The notes beneath the pieces are model-generated. The model worked only from the letters and a program-made list of their open reading frames with translations, searched no databases and was not told where the DNA came from. From NCBI RefSeq assembly GCF_900199405.1, contig NZ_LT963430.1:372001-436000 (forward strand): a stretch of 64,000 bases of DNA, read 5' to 3'. Source of the stretch: Beduinella massiliensis. GTDB lineage: Bacteria; Bacillota; Clostridia; Christensenellales; Aristaeellaceae. The number at the start of each line of letters is the position of its first letter. Position 1 is the first letter of the stretch. Shown in pieces: positions 24,930 to 34,096 of the stretch. Position numbers and translations under genes: made by a program.

Positions 24930-24958
24930 TTGCGAATTGAAGGAGCATATACTATAAT
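24930..24958 (+). promoter_or_regulatory. Promoter of small membrane protein/GNAT operon
   Basis: TTGCGA (24930-24935), 17-bp spacer, TATAAT (24953-24958). The 5' UTR begins with a GGGGC/GCCCC stem at about 24967-24982. Confidence 0.75.
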
Positions 24959-25016
24959 GAAGCCAAGGGGCGATTGCGCCCCGTCCGGCGGGGCCGGAAA
25001 AGACAGGAGAATGGAT

Positions 25017-25220
25017 ATGAAACACCTATACCGCCTTTTCATGCTCTTCATGGCGCTGCTGCTCGCGGCAGGCATTTACCTGGCCGTCGCGGGCGCGCGC
25101 GAACATAAAAACAGGCCGCTCGTGCCGAGAGGGAGGGGCATCGTCGCAAGCGAGATTTGGCTTGCACCGTCCTACCATAGCGGGGCGGCGGAAGGGACGC
25201 GCGATGTTCCGAGCGTTTAA
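25017..25220 (+). CDS. Small single-span membrane protein
   Basis: 67 residues: basic start MKHLYR, one hydrophobic helix (about 7-26), then a basic tail. CAGGAG at 25004-25009 is well placed for ATG 25017 and too close for ATG 25011. A consensus promoter lies 60 bp upstream. It overlaps the next gene by 17 bases. I do not recognise it; the good promoter and ribosome site are the main argument that it is real. Confidence 0.55.
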   Translation: MKHLYRLFMLFMALLLAAGIYLAVAGAREHKNRPLVPRGRGIVASEIWLAPSYHSGAAEGTRDVPSV

Positions 25221-25794
25221 CGGCAGCTTTTTTGCGCTGCCCCCCATCGAGACGCCGCGCCTGCTGCTGCGCAAGATCACCATGGCGGACGCCAGGGACA
25301 TCTTTGCGTACAGCCGGGACGAGGAAGTCGCCCGCCACGTGCTTTGGGAGGCGCAGCGCAGCATTCGCGACGCGCGCGAGTACGTGCGCTATTTGCAGCG
25401 CCTCTATCGAAACGACCAGCCCGCGAGCTGGGGCATCATCGACAAGGCGACCGGCCGCCTCATCGGCACGGTCGGCTTCATGTCCTACAGCGCGGATCAC
25501 AACAGCGCGGAGATCGGCTACTCCCTCGCGCGCGATTACTGGAACCGGGGCATCATGACCGAGGCGGTGCGCGCGGTGCTGCGCTACGCGTTTGAGAAGA
25601 TGCAGCTCCACCGCGTGGAGGCGCAGTTTGAGCTGGACAACCCCGCGTCCGGGCGCGTGATGGAGAAGGCGGGCATGCAAAAGGAAGGCGTGCTGCGCGG
25701 GCGGCTTTACAACAAGGGGCGCTACGTGGACGTCGCCCTCTACGCGATACTGCGCGAGGACTACATGAGCAAAACGCACGGAGGACACGCATGA
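25204..25794 (+). CDS. GNAT N-acetyltransferase (RimJ/RimL-like)
   Basis: 196 residues of the RimJ/RimL-type GNAT fold: start ETPRLLLRKIT, acetyl-CoA-binding strand and loop IGYSLARDYWNRGIMTEA, and C-terminal NPASGRVMEKAGMQKEG. Family members acetylate protein N-termini or small amines; the substrate here is unknown. ATG 25204 follows GAAGGGA. It overlaps the small membrane protein upstream and the HAD gene downstream (ATGA), so all three form one operon. Confidence 0.9.
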   Translation: MFRAFNGSFFALPPIETPRLLLRKITMADARDIFAYSRDEEVARHVLWEAQRSIRDAREYVRYLQRLYRNDQPASWGIIDKATGRLIGTVGFMSYSADHNSAEIGYSLARDYWNRGIMTEAVRAVLRYAFEKMQLHRVEAQFELDNPASGRVMEKAGMQKEGVLRGRLYNKGRYVDVALYAILREDYMSKTHGGHA

Positions 25795-26588
25795 TTCGTT
25801 TGATCGCCAGCGATATGGACGGGACGCTGCTCGACAGCCGGAAGAATATGCCGCCCCGCTTTGAGGACGCCGTTCGCGCGCTCGCCGCGCGGGGCGTCCG
25901 TTTTGCCGTCGCGAGCGGCAGGCAGTACGAATGCCTGCTGCGCGACTTTGAGCAGGTGCGGGACGACATCCTCTTTATCGCGGAAAACGGCGCGCTGGTC
26001 ATGGACAGGGGGAGACGCCTGCTCGTGGACCCCGTACCCGCGGGGCAGCTTCCGGGCGTGATCGCCACGGTGCGCGCGATGCCCGGCGCTTACCCGATCC
26101 TCTGCACGGCCGAGGGCGCGTTCATCGAAGACCGGGAGCCTGTCTTCATGCAAAACGCGCTGATGTATTACGCCCGCTGCGAGATCGTCCCCGATCTTTT
26201 GGCCCTGTGCGCGCGGGAGGACGTGTGCAAGATCGCCGTGTTCGACCCGCTGGGGGCCGAGCATTGCAGCAATCCGGCGCTGCGCTCCGCCTTCCCGGCG
26301 CTTTCGGTCATCCTCTCCGGCGAAATGTGGTCGGACATCATGCGCCCCGGCGTGAACAAGGGCACCGCCATGCGCGCCATTCAAAGGAGCCTTCACATCT
26401 CCCCCGAGGAATGCATGGCGTTCGGGGACTATTTGAACGACCTAGAGCTCATGCAAACCTGCGCGCACAGCTACGCCATGGCGAACGCCCATCCGCTGCT
26501 GAAGGCGGCGGCGCGCTTTGAGGCCCCCTCCAACGACGAAAACGGCGTGCTGCGCGTGATCGCCGATGCGCTGGGCATTCCGCTCTGA
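25791..26588 (+). CDS. Cof-type HAD phosphatase
   Basis: 265 residues. Motif I is DMDGTLLDS with nucleophile Asp8 and Asp10. A type IIB cap follows, and the C-terminal GVNKGTAMRAI and FGDYLNDLELM carry the motif III/IV residues. Cof-like enzymes dephosphorylate sugar phosphates, pyridoxal phosphate or FMN with broad specificity. It starts inside the GNAT stop (ATGA) and is the last gene of that operon. Confidence 0.92.
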   Translation: MIRLIASDMDGTLLDSRKNMPPRFEDAVRALAARGVRFAVASGRQYECLLRDFEQVRDDILFIAENGALVMDRGRRLLVDPVPAGQLPGVIATVRAMPGAYPILCTAEGAFIEDREPVFMQNALMYYARCEIVPDLLALCAREDVCKIAVFDPLGAEHCSNPALRSAFPALSVILSGEMWSDIMRPGVNKGTAMRAIQRSLHISPEECMAFGDYLNDLELMQTCAHSYAMANAHPLLKAAARFEAPSNDENGVLRVIADALGIPL

Positions 26589-26601
26589 GACGCTTTCACC
26601 C

Positions 26602-26630
26602 TTGCTTTTGCCGCTTCGGTCTGCTATACT
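26602..26630 (+). promoter_or_regulatory. Promoter of lacI-type gene
   Basis: TTGCTT (26602-26607), 17-bp spacer, TATACT (26625-26630) with an extended TGC. Confidence 0.75.
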
Positions 26631-26641
26631 GAGGGCGATCG

Positions 26642-26651
26642 AAAACGTTTT
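26642..26651. promoter_or_regulatory. LacI-type operator
   Basis: AAAACGTTTT is a perfect 10-bp palindrome centred on CG, as LacI-family sites are. It lies 12 bp after the -10, where the regulator could repress its own transcription. Confidence 0.6.
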
Positions 26652-26668
26652 AGATGGGGGCGAAGGAC

Positions 26669-27688
26669 ATGGCCGCGACCATCAAAGAGCTGTCTCAGTA
26701 CTGCGGGCTCTCCATCTCCACGGTTTCCAAGGCGCTCAACGGCTACGCCGACATCAGCGAAAAGACGCGCGCGGCGGTGCTGCGCGCGGCCGAGGAAATC
26801 GGCTATCACCCCAGCGCCATCGCCCGCGCGCTCAAGACGAACCGCACGTACAACATCGGCGTGCTCTTCGTGGACGAGAACGAGAGCGGGCTGACGCACC
26901 ACTACTTTTCCGCGGTGCTCGACAGCTTCAAGCGCGAGGCCGAGCGGCGCGGCTACGACATCACGTTCATCAACCACAACATCGGGCGCACGCAGATGAC
27001 GTATCTGGAGCACAGCCGCTACCGCAACGTGGACGGGCTGTGCCTGGCCTGCGTGGACTTTTACTCGCCCGAGGTGGTGGAGCTGAGCCGGAGCGACCTG
27101 CCGCTGGTGACCATCGACCACCCGTTTATGGGGCACACCTGCGTCCAGTCCCAGAACGAGGCGGGGATGCGCGAGCTGGTGCGCTACGTGTACGGCAAGG
27201 GCCACCGGCGCATCGCGTTCGTGCACGGCGGGCGTTCGACGGTGACGGACCTGCGCATCTCCGGGTTTTACACCAGCATGGGGGAGCTGGGGCTGGAGGT
27301 TTTTGCGCCCTACATCGCGGGCTGCTCCTACTGCAACCCCTCCAGCGCCTACGTCGAGGTAAAACGGCTGCTGCGCCTTAGCACGCCGCCCACGTGCATC
27401 CTCATGTCGGACGACTACGCGGCGCTGGGCGCCTTGCAGGCGGCGGAGGAAGCGGGCCTTCGGGTGCCGGAGGACCTGTCCGTCGCGGGCTACGACGGCA
27501 TTCAGCTCACGCAGCTGCTGCGCCCGCGGCTCACGACCCTGCGTCAGGACACGGAGCGCATCGGCTGCGAGGCGGCCGCGCGCCTGGTCGACCGCATCGA
27601 GCAGCCGGAGGCGTTCTGCCCGCCCTTCGTGTTCGTGCCGGGTGAGCTGATCGAAGGGCAGACGGTGGCGGACATAGCGGGAGCGTAA
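26669..27688 (+). CDS. LacI-family transcriptional regulator
   Basis: 339 residues. The helix-turn-helix at 1-50 (TIKELSQYCGLSISTVSKALNG region) is followed by a periplasmic-binding-protein-like sugar domain to the end. ATG 26669 is preceded by GAAGG, whereas ATG 26654 has no site. No sugar genes are adjacent, and the only visible site is the palindrome in its own leader, so its targets may be elsewhere. It ends 2 bp before the convergent metallo-beta-lactamase-fold gene. Confidence 0.92.
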   Translation: MAATIKELSQYCGLSISTVSKALNGYADISEKTRAAVLRAAEEIGYHPSAIARALKTNRTYNIGVLFVDENESGLTHHYFSAVLDSFKREAERRGYDITFINHNIGRTQMTYLEHSRYRNVDGLCLACVDFYSPEVVELSRSDLPLVTIDHPFMGHTCVQSQNEAGMRELVRYVYGKGHRRIAFVHGGRSTVTDLRISGFYTSMGELGLEVFAPYIAGCSYCNPSSAYVEVKRLLRLSTPPTCILMSDDYAALGALQAAEEAGLRVPEDLSVAGYDGIQLTQLLRPRLTTLRQDTERIGCEAAARLVDRIEQPEAFCPPFVFVPGELIEGQTVADIAGA

Positions 27689-27690
27689 GA

Positions 27691-28521
27691 TCAGATTTCC
27701 ACCGTCATTCCGTCGTAGGCGATGTCAAACCCTTCGGGATTCATGCGCGCGCACATCTCCTCGTGCAGCATGCCGCCGTTGTGCGAAAAGTGGTGGCAAA
27801 TGAAGCGCGCGCCGGGCTGGACGAGGCCCGACCGCTCCATGCGTTCCTTCACCTGCAGGTTTTGCGAAAAACCCATGTGGCCCGTGTAGTCCGAGTGCGT
27901 GGGGCCGAACGTGCAGTCCAGGCTGACGGCGGAAAGCCTCCCTTCGGACGCGAGATGCGCCCACGCCTCCTCGCCCCAAAGGCCCGTGTCGTGCGCGTAC
28001 AGGAGAGAGCGGCCCTCCTCCTCGATGCGGTAAAAGAGGCTGCCCGGGCAGCCGTGCACCGCGGGGTAGGCGGTGACGCAGAGCGTATCCGCCCGGAATC
28101 GCTCGAAGGGCGCGACCTCGTGGAAGACGACGTGGTCCCCGAGCGGTTCGCAGGCGTCGGAATGCGCGTATTCCTCGAAGAACGCCCGCGTATGCGCGCT
28201 GCCGTACAGGTGCAGGGGCCCGTGATGTGCGATGTGCGCGTAGCCGGGCAGGTAGTTTTCCAGCGTCTCGCGGTAGAAGTGATCGGAGTGCGCGTGCGTG
28301 ATGAGCACGTGACGCACGCGGCTGAGGTTCAGGCCGAGCCGGAGCTTCATCGCGTACAGGTCGGCGGACAGGTCGATGAGCACGCGGTCGTTTACGATCG
28401 CACCCGAGCGGTGGCGGATGTTCCGGCCCCCGCGGCGCGCGGCCTCCAGGCACGCGGGGCACTCGCAGAAGATGGCGGGCCAGCACTCCGCGGCGGCGGT
28501 TCCGAGGAATTGCAGTTTCAT
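27691..28521 (-). CDS. Metallo-beta-lactamase-fold hydrolase (PhnP-like)
   Basis: 276 residues. The metal site THAHSDH (75-81) and later DTGLWGE and CHHFSHNGG segments show a metallo-beta-lactamase fold. An N-terminal Cys cluster (19, 21, 24 and the region IFCECPAC) resembles the structural zinc site of PhnP-type phosphodiesterases. It may cleave a cyclic phosphodiester or similar ester. Start ATG 28521 behind GGGAGG; own promoter at 28570-28598. Confidence 0.85.
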   Translation of the reverse strand: MKLQFLGTAAAECWPAIFCECPACLEAARRGGRNIRHRSGAIVNDRVLIDLSADLYAMKLRLGLNLSRVRHVLITHAHSDHFYRETLENYLPGYAHIAHHGPLHLYGSAHTRAFFEEYAHSDACEPLGDHVVFHEVAPFERFRADTLCVTAYPAVHGCPGSLFYRIEEEGRSLLYAHDTGLWGEEAWAHLASEGRLSAVSLDCTFGPTHSDYTGHMGFSQNLQVKERMERSGLVQPGARFICHHFSHNGGMLHEEMCARMNPEGFDIAYDGMTVEI

Positions 28522-28569
28522 GGGGCGACCTCCCTGTTTGTTTGATGCGGACGGCGTATTTCACGCATC

Positions 28570-28598
28570 ATTGTACGGCCCGGGGCGCATCCTGTCAA
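28570..28598 (-). promoter_or_regulatory. Promoter of metallo-beta-lactamase-fold gene
   Basis: Minus strand TTGACA (28598-28593), 17-bp spacer, TACAAT (28575-28570). Confidence 0.8.
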
Positions 28599-28624
28599 TC
28601 GGGCGCGGAATTTGGCGCGGCGCA

Positions 28625-28654
28625 TTGACAAGGACGCGTCCCGGCATTTATAAT
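28625..28654 (+). promoter_or_regulatory. Promoter of T-box/metG transcript
   Basis: Consensus TTGACA (28625-28630), 18-bp spacer, consensus TATAAT (28649-28654). Confidence 0.85.
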
Positions 28655-28660
28655 AAGGCA

Positions 28661-28902
28661 AGCAATGAAGAAGAGAGTAGCGCTCTGCATCCCCCTTCAA
28701 GAGAGCCGGGCTGGGTGAAAGCCGGCAGGGCGGGCGGCGTGAACATGGCTTTGGAGCATCCGCGACGAACGCAGGCCACGGCGGTCTGTCTGAGGCGCGG
28801 CGGCAGGCCCCGTTATAGGCCGCGCGAGGCATCCCATGGGGTGCGAAGCAGGGTGGTACCACGGTAGATCCGTCCCTTGCCGTTTGGCGGGGGACGTTTT
28901 TT
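28661..28902 (+). promoter_or_regulatory. T-box riboswitch, methionine-specific
   Basis: The conserved T-box segment AGGGTGGTACCACG spans 28850-28863. Downstream a terminator stem (CGTCCC from 28871 to GGGACG at 28896) is followed by TTTTTT. Stem I contains a specifier loop with GAAC-ATG-G; ATG at 28745-28747 reads methionine, matching the downstream metG. Uncharged tRNA-Met would stabilise the antiterminator and raise metG and tatD transcription. Confidence 0.92.
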
Positions 28903-28920
28903 CATGAGGAGGAAAAGACA

Positions 28921-30900
28921 ATGTGTAAGGACTGCGAAAAGAAGACGTTTTACATCACCACGCCGATCTACTACCCCAGCGACAAGCTGCACATCGGCCA
29001 CAGCTACTGCTCCACCGCGGCGGACACCATGGCCCGCTTCAAGAAGCTGACGGGCTACGACGTGTACTTCCTGACCGGAACGGACGAGCACGGCCAGAAG
29101 ATCGAGCGCAAGGCCGCGGAAGCCGGCGTCACGCCCCAGCAGTACGTGGACAGGATCGTCGCGGGCATCAAGGACCTGTGGAAGCTGATGGACGTCGATT
29201 ACGACGACTTCATCCGCACCACGGACGAGCGCCACGTGAAGGGCGTGCAGCGCTGGTTTAAGCAGCTGTACGACCAGGGCGACATCTACAAGAGCGAATA
29301 CGAGGGCTGGTACTGCACGCCCTGCGAGTCCTTCTGGACGGAGCTGCAGCTCAAGGACGGCTGCTGCCCGGACTGCGGGCGTCCGGTCGAAAAGACGCGC
29401 GAGGAGAGCTACTTCTTCCGCCTGTCGAAGTACCAGGACTGGCTGATCCAGTACATCGAAGAGCACCCGGACTTCATCCAGCCGCCATCCCGCACGGCGG
29501 AGATGATCAACAACTTCCTGAAGCCCGGCCTGCAGGATCTGTGCGTGTCGCGCACGTCGCTCAAGTGGGGCATCCCGGTGGACTTTGACCCCAAGCACAC
29601 GGTGTACGTGTGGGTGGACGCGCTGACCAACTACATCAACGCGCTCGGCGCGGGCACGGAGCACGACGAGCTGTACCGCAAGTACTGGCCCGCCGACATT
29701 CACCTGGTGGGCAAGGAGATCGTGCGCTTCCACACGATCATCTGGCCGATCATGCTGCACGCGCTGGGCCTGCCGCTGCCCAGGCAGGTATTCGGCCACG
29801 GCTGGCTGGTCATCGACGGCGGCAAGATGTCGAAGTCCAAGGGCAACGTGGTGGATCCCGTGAAGCTGTGCGAGCGCTACGGCTCCGACGCGGTGCGCTA
29901 CTTCCTCATGCGCGAGGTGCCGTTCGGCTCGGACGGCGAGTTCACCAACGAGGCGCTCATCAAGCGCATCAACTCCGACCTGGCCAACGACCTGGGCAAC
30001 CTGGTCAGCCGCAGCGTCGCGATGATCGAGAAGTACTTCGGCGGCGTGGTGCCCGCGCAGGCGGAGCTGGATGACCTGGATAAAGCCCTCATCGCGCAGG
30101 CCGAAGCGCTGCCCGCGCTCGTGGAAAAGCACATGAACGCGCTGCAGTTCTCGCTCGCGCTTTCGGAAATCTGGAAGCTCGTGTCGGAGTGCAACCGTTA
30201 CATCGACCTGACGACGCCCTGGATCCTCGCCAAGAACGAGGCGGACAGGCCGCGCTTGGGCACGGTGCTGTACAACCTGCTGGAGTGCAGCCGCATCGTG
30301 GCCGTGCTGGTTGGGCCCTTCATGCCCAGGACGCCCGAGCGCATCTTCGCGCAGATCGGCGTCGCGGAGTGCGGGCTCAAGACCTGGGATTCCCTCGGAA
30401 AGTTCGGCGGGGCCGTGCCGGGCAGCCGCGTGTGCAAGGGCGAGGCGCTCTTCCCGCGCATCGACGTGCAGAAGGAGCTGGAGCTGCTGGAGGCGGAGCG
30501 CCAGGCGGCGATCGCCGCGGCCGCAGCGCCCGCGGAGCCGGAGAAGCCGAAGCCCGTCTTCGAGCAGAAGGCGGAGATCGCCTTCGACGACTTTGAAAAG
30601 CTCCAGCTCGTGGTCGCCAAGGTGCTCAAGTGCGAGAAGGTGCCCAAGGCGGACCGCCTGCTCAAGAGCACGCTCAAGGTCGGCGACGAGGAGCGCGTGG
30701 TGGTCAGCGGCATCGCGGAGCACTACACGCCCGAGGAGATGGTGGGCAAGAAGGTCGTTCTGCTGGCGAACCTCGCCCCGCGCAAGATCCGGGGCATCGA
30801 ATCGCGCGGCATGCTGCTGTGCGCCGCGAACGACGCGGCAGGCGAGCTCAAGCTGCTGAGCGTCGAGGGCGACATGGACGAGGGGTGCGAGATCGGCTGA
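28921..30900 (+). CDS. metG: Methionyl-tRNA synthetase
   Basis: 659 residues charging tRNA-Met. Class I signatures: HIGH at 24-27 and KMSKS at 302-306. Four cysteines in two C-x2-C pairs (YCTPCESF and CCPDCGRP) form the zinc knuckle. An anticodon-binding helical domain follows (about 370-520), then a C-terminal tRNA-binding EMAP-like domain (about 555-659). Length is normal for the long bacterial form. Expression is under the T-box leader. Its stop overlaps the tatD start (TGATG). Confidence 0.97.
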   Translation: MCKDCEKKTFYITTPIYYPSDKLHIGHSYCSTAADTMARFKKLTGYDVYFLTGTDEHGQKIERKAAEAGVTPQQYVDRIVAGIKDLWKLMDVDYDDFIRTTDERHVKGVQRWFKQLYDQGDIYKSEYEGWYCTPCESFWTELQLKDGCCPDCGRPVEKTREESYFFRLSKYQDWLIQYIEEHPDFIQPPSRTAEMINNFLKPGLQDLCVSRTSLKWGIPVDFDPKHTVYVWVDALTNYINALGAGTEHDELYRKYWPADIHLVGKEIVRFHTIIWPIMLHALGLPLPRQVFGHGWLVIDGGKMSKSKGNVVDPVKLCERYGSDAVRYFLMREVPFGSDGEFTNEALIKRINSDLANDLGNLVSRSVAMIEKYFGGVVPAQAELDDLDKALIAQAEALPALVEKHMNALQFSLALSEIWKLVSECNRYIDLTTPWILAKNEADRPRLGTVLYNLLECSRIVAVLVGPFMPRTPERIFAQIGVAECGLKTWDSLGKFGGAVPGSRVCKGEALFPRIDVQKELELLEAERQAAIAAAAAPAEPEKPKPVFEQKAEIAFDDFEKLQLVVAKVLKCEKVPKADRLLKSTLKVGDEERVVVSGIAEHYTPEEMVGKKVVLLANLAPRKIRGIESRGMLLCAANDAAGELKLLSVEGDMDEGCEIG

Positions 30901-31706
30901 TGGAGCAGGCAGAAAACGGAGCGCTTTTTCCGCTGTTTGACACGCACGCGCACCTGAACGACGAGCGCTTCACGTTTGACGGCGGGCAGGAAGCGCTGAT
31001 CGAGGCGCTTTCGCCCGCGGGGGTTCAGCTTTGCACCTGCGTGGGCGCGGACATGGCCTCCAGCGCCGAGGTGGTCGCGCTCGCGCGCCGGTACGATTTC
31101 CTCTACGCGGCGGTGGGCGTGCACCCGCACGACGCCAAGGCGTTTTCCGAGGCGGACGTGCCGCAGCTCACGCGCTGGCTGACGGAGGAAAAAAAGGTGC
31201 GCGCGCTGGGCGAAATCGGGCTGGACTACTACTACGACCTCTCCCCGCGGGACGTGCAGAAGGAGGTCTTCTCGCGCCAGCTCGACCTGGCGTACGAGCT
31301 GGGCGTGCCCGCCTGCCTGCACGTGCGCGACGCGCACGGCGACACGCTGGACCTTCTGCGCGCGCACCGGGGGCGGCTGCCCGTGATGGTGCTGCACTGC
31401 TGCTCCGCGAGCTGGGAGAGCGCAAAGGTTTATTTGGATCTGGGCTGCTACATCTCGTTTGCGGGCCCCGTGACCTTCAAAAAGTCCGTGAACCTGCAGG
31501 AGGTCGCGAGCAAGGTGCCGTCGGATCGGCTGCTCATCGAGACGGACAGCCCCTATCTCGCGCCGGAGCCCGTGCGCGGGCGGCGTAACGACCCGCGAAA
31601 CGTCGCGCACATCGCGCGGCGGGTGGCGGAGATTCGCGGCGAGGAGCCGAAGGCGCTCGCGGAACGGACGTTTGAAAACGGCAAGCGGTTTTACGGCATA
31701 GATTGA
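30900..31706 (+). CDS. tatD: TatD-family metal-dependent deoxyribonuclease
   Basis: 268 residues. Metal ligands: DTHAHLND at the N-terminus, GEIGLDYYY, HVRDAHGDT, LHCCSAS and ETDSPYLAPEP. TatD proteins are 3'-5' exonucleases/DNases on single-stranded or damaged DNA. It begins at the last base of the metG stop and is co-transcribed with it, a conserved Firmicutes pairing. Confidence 0.93.
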   Translation: MEQAENGALFPLFDTHAHLNDERFTFDGGQEALIEALSPAGVQLCTCVGADMASSAEVVALARRYDFLYAAVGVHPHDAKAFSEADVPQLTRWLTEEKKVRALGEIGLDYYYDLSPRDVQKEVFSRQLDLAYELGVPACLHVRDAHGDTLDLLRAHRGRLPVMVLHCCSASWESAKVYLDLGCYISFAGPVTFKKSVNLQEVASKVPSDRLLIETDSPYLAPEPVRGRRNDPRNVAHIARRVAEIRGEEPKALAERTFENGKRFYGID

Positions 31707-31720
31707 TGCAAAATCAAGAT

Positions 31721-31766
31721 AAGGGCCCTGCAGTCCTCCGATTCTTCGGCGGCTGTAGGGCCCTTT
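31721..31766. terminator. Bidirectional terminator
   Basis: AAGGGCCCTGCAGTC (from 31721) pairs with GGCTGTAGGGCCCTTT (to about 31766). It lies between tatD and the convergent AraC-type gene. Confidence 0.85.
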
Positions 31767-31786
31767 GCGTCCTTGACAGGCTTGCG

Positions 31787-34063
31787 TCAGGATACGCTGA
31801 TGTTCTTCCATTGCAGGGGGGTCACGCCCTGCACTTTTTTAAAGGCCACCCTGAACGTATGCGTCAGCGCGTAGCCGGAAGCCGTTGCGACTTCGTTGAT
31901 ACTCAGGTCCGTCGTCCGGAGCAGCTCGCAGGCGTAGGCGATCCGCTTGTTTTCAATGTAGCTGCTGATCTTCTCGTTGGTCTGCTCCTTGAAGAGCTGG
32001 GAGAGGTACTTGTCCGAGATGCCCAGGTGCTGCGCGATGCCGCTAACGCTCAGCAGCGGGTCCGTGAACTGCTCGTCGATGTGCCGCAGAACATTTTGCA
32101 GCAGTTCGCTCTGCACGCTGCGGCCGCGGTTCATGTTTCGCTCGCAGACCCTGATGCAGTACTGCTGAATTTCCTCAAAAAAACCGTCGAAATTCTTCGG
32201 GTGGTCGATCACGGAGTCCATCCTGTCCCGCAGCCTGACGAGGAATCGGCTTCGGTCCTCGCCTTGGTGCGCGTCCGTCCCGATGTGGCTGGCCAGGCGG
32301 TACAGGTCGTAGGCAAAAAAGCGCAGCACGTGTGCGGCGTGCACGCTATGCTTCATGCTGTTTTCGTACAAATCGTCGAGGATTTCCCGCGTGCTTTGAA
32401 CGTTACCCGCCGCGATGCTGTTGCACAGCTTGGTCTCGGTGTACTGGCCATACTCGAAATTATAGAGCGCGTCGTCCTGATACAGGTCGCCGTACCAGAG
32501 CAGCTCGCCTATCCCGCTCTGCGGCATACGGGCCATGACCCGCACCTCCCGGTAAGCGCGGGGGACATCCATTGCGCTAAGCACTGTGCTGCTGGCAAAA
32601 CAGGTCACGCCGAGCCTTTGCGCGAGAAGGCTCGCCACAGACTCCACGCTCTCGCGAAGCTCTGCCTCCTCCATCATGAGTAGGCAGGCCACGCTGCCCG
32701 CGTTCATCTCCGCCATGCGGATATGCTCCTGCCCAAACTCGGAACACATGACTCCACTGATCTCGCGCATGGCCTGCTCGTCGGCGTCTTCTGCCTGCCT
32801 GAAGACGAGCAGCAGCACTAGGTAGCAGGCTCCCTCAAGCGAGACGCCCGCCATGTGCTGCTCCCTTATCAGGTCGGATTCCAGCATGAACTCCCCCCGG
32901 AGCAGACGCCTGAGAAAGATATCTTGCAGCAGGCTCTGCTGCTGGTCGGCGTGCGCGGAGAGCAGCGCCTCGCGCCGCTGAGAAGAGCGGATCGCCTCCT
33001 GCATGTACTCGAAGACGTTCGTCGCGCTGGCAGACTGGTTTTCCGGCGCAATGCTGTCCATAACCCCCTGCACGGAATTGACGTTTCTGTGGGTGGAGAT
33101 CACCGCCACCGTCACGGACAGCAGCGCTACGAGGACGGATAGCAGCAGCATGCCCTTGTTGTAGTCGTAGACGCCCCGAAAAGCGTTTACCCTGGGCTGC
33201 GCGGTGACGATCCTGCTTGTCCGTCCCTCGGCAACGGTCACCAGGTATTCCTGCCCGTCGCCGAGGCGCAGGGTATGGACGCCCGCCGGCCGCCCGGAGA
33301 CGTCCGCCAACAGGGATTCGACCGCCCCCTCATCCCAACGTGCGCTATCGCCTCGGCTGATGAGCCGTCCACCGCTGTCGTCTGCCAACAGGCACACGGA
33401 GTCCTCATCCGCCAACCCTTCGCTCAGCCGCTCGCGGAGCGCGGCCTGATCCAACGTGAAGAGGATTACGCCCCGGGGCGACTGGGTTGGGTCGGCGGGC
33501 AAGGTTTGTGCGATGACCCAGGTACGGTATACCTCGTCCAGATAGCCGACCTCTACGTCCGGCAGCACCGTTCCCGAGCAGTAAGCTGCGGTAAAGCGTT
33601 GCTTAAAATCGGCATAGTCCTCGTTGTTCAGCCGGAAGTAGCGCTCGAACAGCTCCTTTGCCTGATGCAGCGTGCTGCTCTGCGAAATCGCCCGATCCTC
33701 CTCAAACAGGAACACGAAGCCTCGACTTACCGCCGGATTTAAAAGGCTCTCCGTGTTGAGCTGCAAATAGGTCATCTGATCGATGGTGCTGCGATATAGA
33801 GCCAGCTGATTTCCCTTGCCGGCATCCACCTTGTCGATCTGGATAGCCAGGTTGGAAGCGTTCAGCCGAATCTGTTCCAGCAGCATGTCCATGTTTTCAG
33901 CAATGCTCTCCGCCACGCGCAGATTACTCTTTTCAACGTCCTGCTGCATGGCCTCTATCCCCCGGCTGTGCGTATAGAAGATCAGCCATACGGCCAGCAG
34001 CAATATCACCAGGGAAGGAATCAGCAGGGCGGCAAAATAGCGCCATTGTATTTTGTGGTGCAT
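31787..34063 (-). CDS. Membrane-bound AraC-type regulator
   Basis: 758 residues. A membrane segment at about 11-31 and another at about 308-328 enclose a ~275-residue extracytoplasmic sensor, which looks Cache-like. A cytoplasmic region follows, and an AraC/XylS DNA-binding domain ends the protein (about 655-755, with SGIAQHLGISDKYLSQLF and INEVATASGY helices). Proteins of this plan are common next to LplABC-type oligosaccharide importers in Clostridia and Paenibacillus and activate them. It is divergent from such an operon here, so extracellular sugar sensing is inferred. Confidence 0.9.
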   Translation of the reverse strand: MHHKIQWRYFAALLIPSLVILLLAVWLIFYTHSRGIEAMQQDVEKSNLRVAESIAENMDMLLEQIRLNASNLAIQIDKVDAGKGNQLALYRSTIDQMTYLQLNTESLLNPAVSRGFVFLFEEDRAISQSSTLHQAKELFERYFRLNNEDYADFKQRFTAAYCSGTVLPDVEVGYLDEVYRTWVIAQTLPADPTQSPRGVILFTLDQAALRERLSEGLADEDSVCLLADDSGGRLISRGDSARWDEGAVESLLADVSGRPAGVHTLRLGDGQEYLVTVAEGRTSRIVTAQPRVNAFRGVYDYNKGMLLLSVLVALLSVTVAVISTHRNVNSVQGVMDSIAPENQSASATNVFEYMQEAIRSSQRREALLSAHADQQQSLLQDIFLRRLLRGEFMLESDLIREQHMAGVSLEGACYLVLLLVFRQAEDADEQAMREISGVMCSEFGQEHIRMAEMNAGSVACLLMMEEAELRESVESVASLLAQRLGVTCFASSTVLSAMDVPRAYREVRVMARMPQSGIGELLWYGDLYQDDALYNFEYGQYTETKLCNSIAAGNVQSTREILDDLYENSMKHSVHAAHVLRFFAYDLYRLASHIGTDAHQGEDRSRFLVRLRDRMDSVIDHPKNFDGFFEEIQQYCIRVCERNMNRGRSVQSELLQNVLRHIDEQFTDPLLSVSGIAQHLGISDKYLSQLFKEQTNEKISSYIENKRIAYACELLRTTDLSINEVATASGYALTHTFRVAFKKVQGVTPLQWKNISVS

Positions 34064-34096
34064 GCGTGTGCCTCACCTCGTCTCATCATGCGTTAA

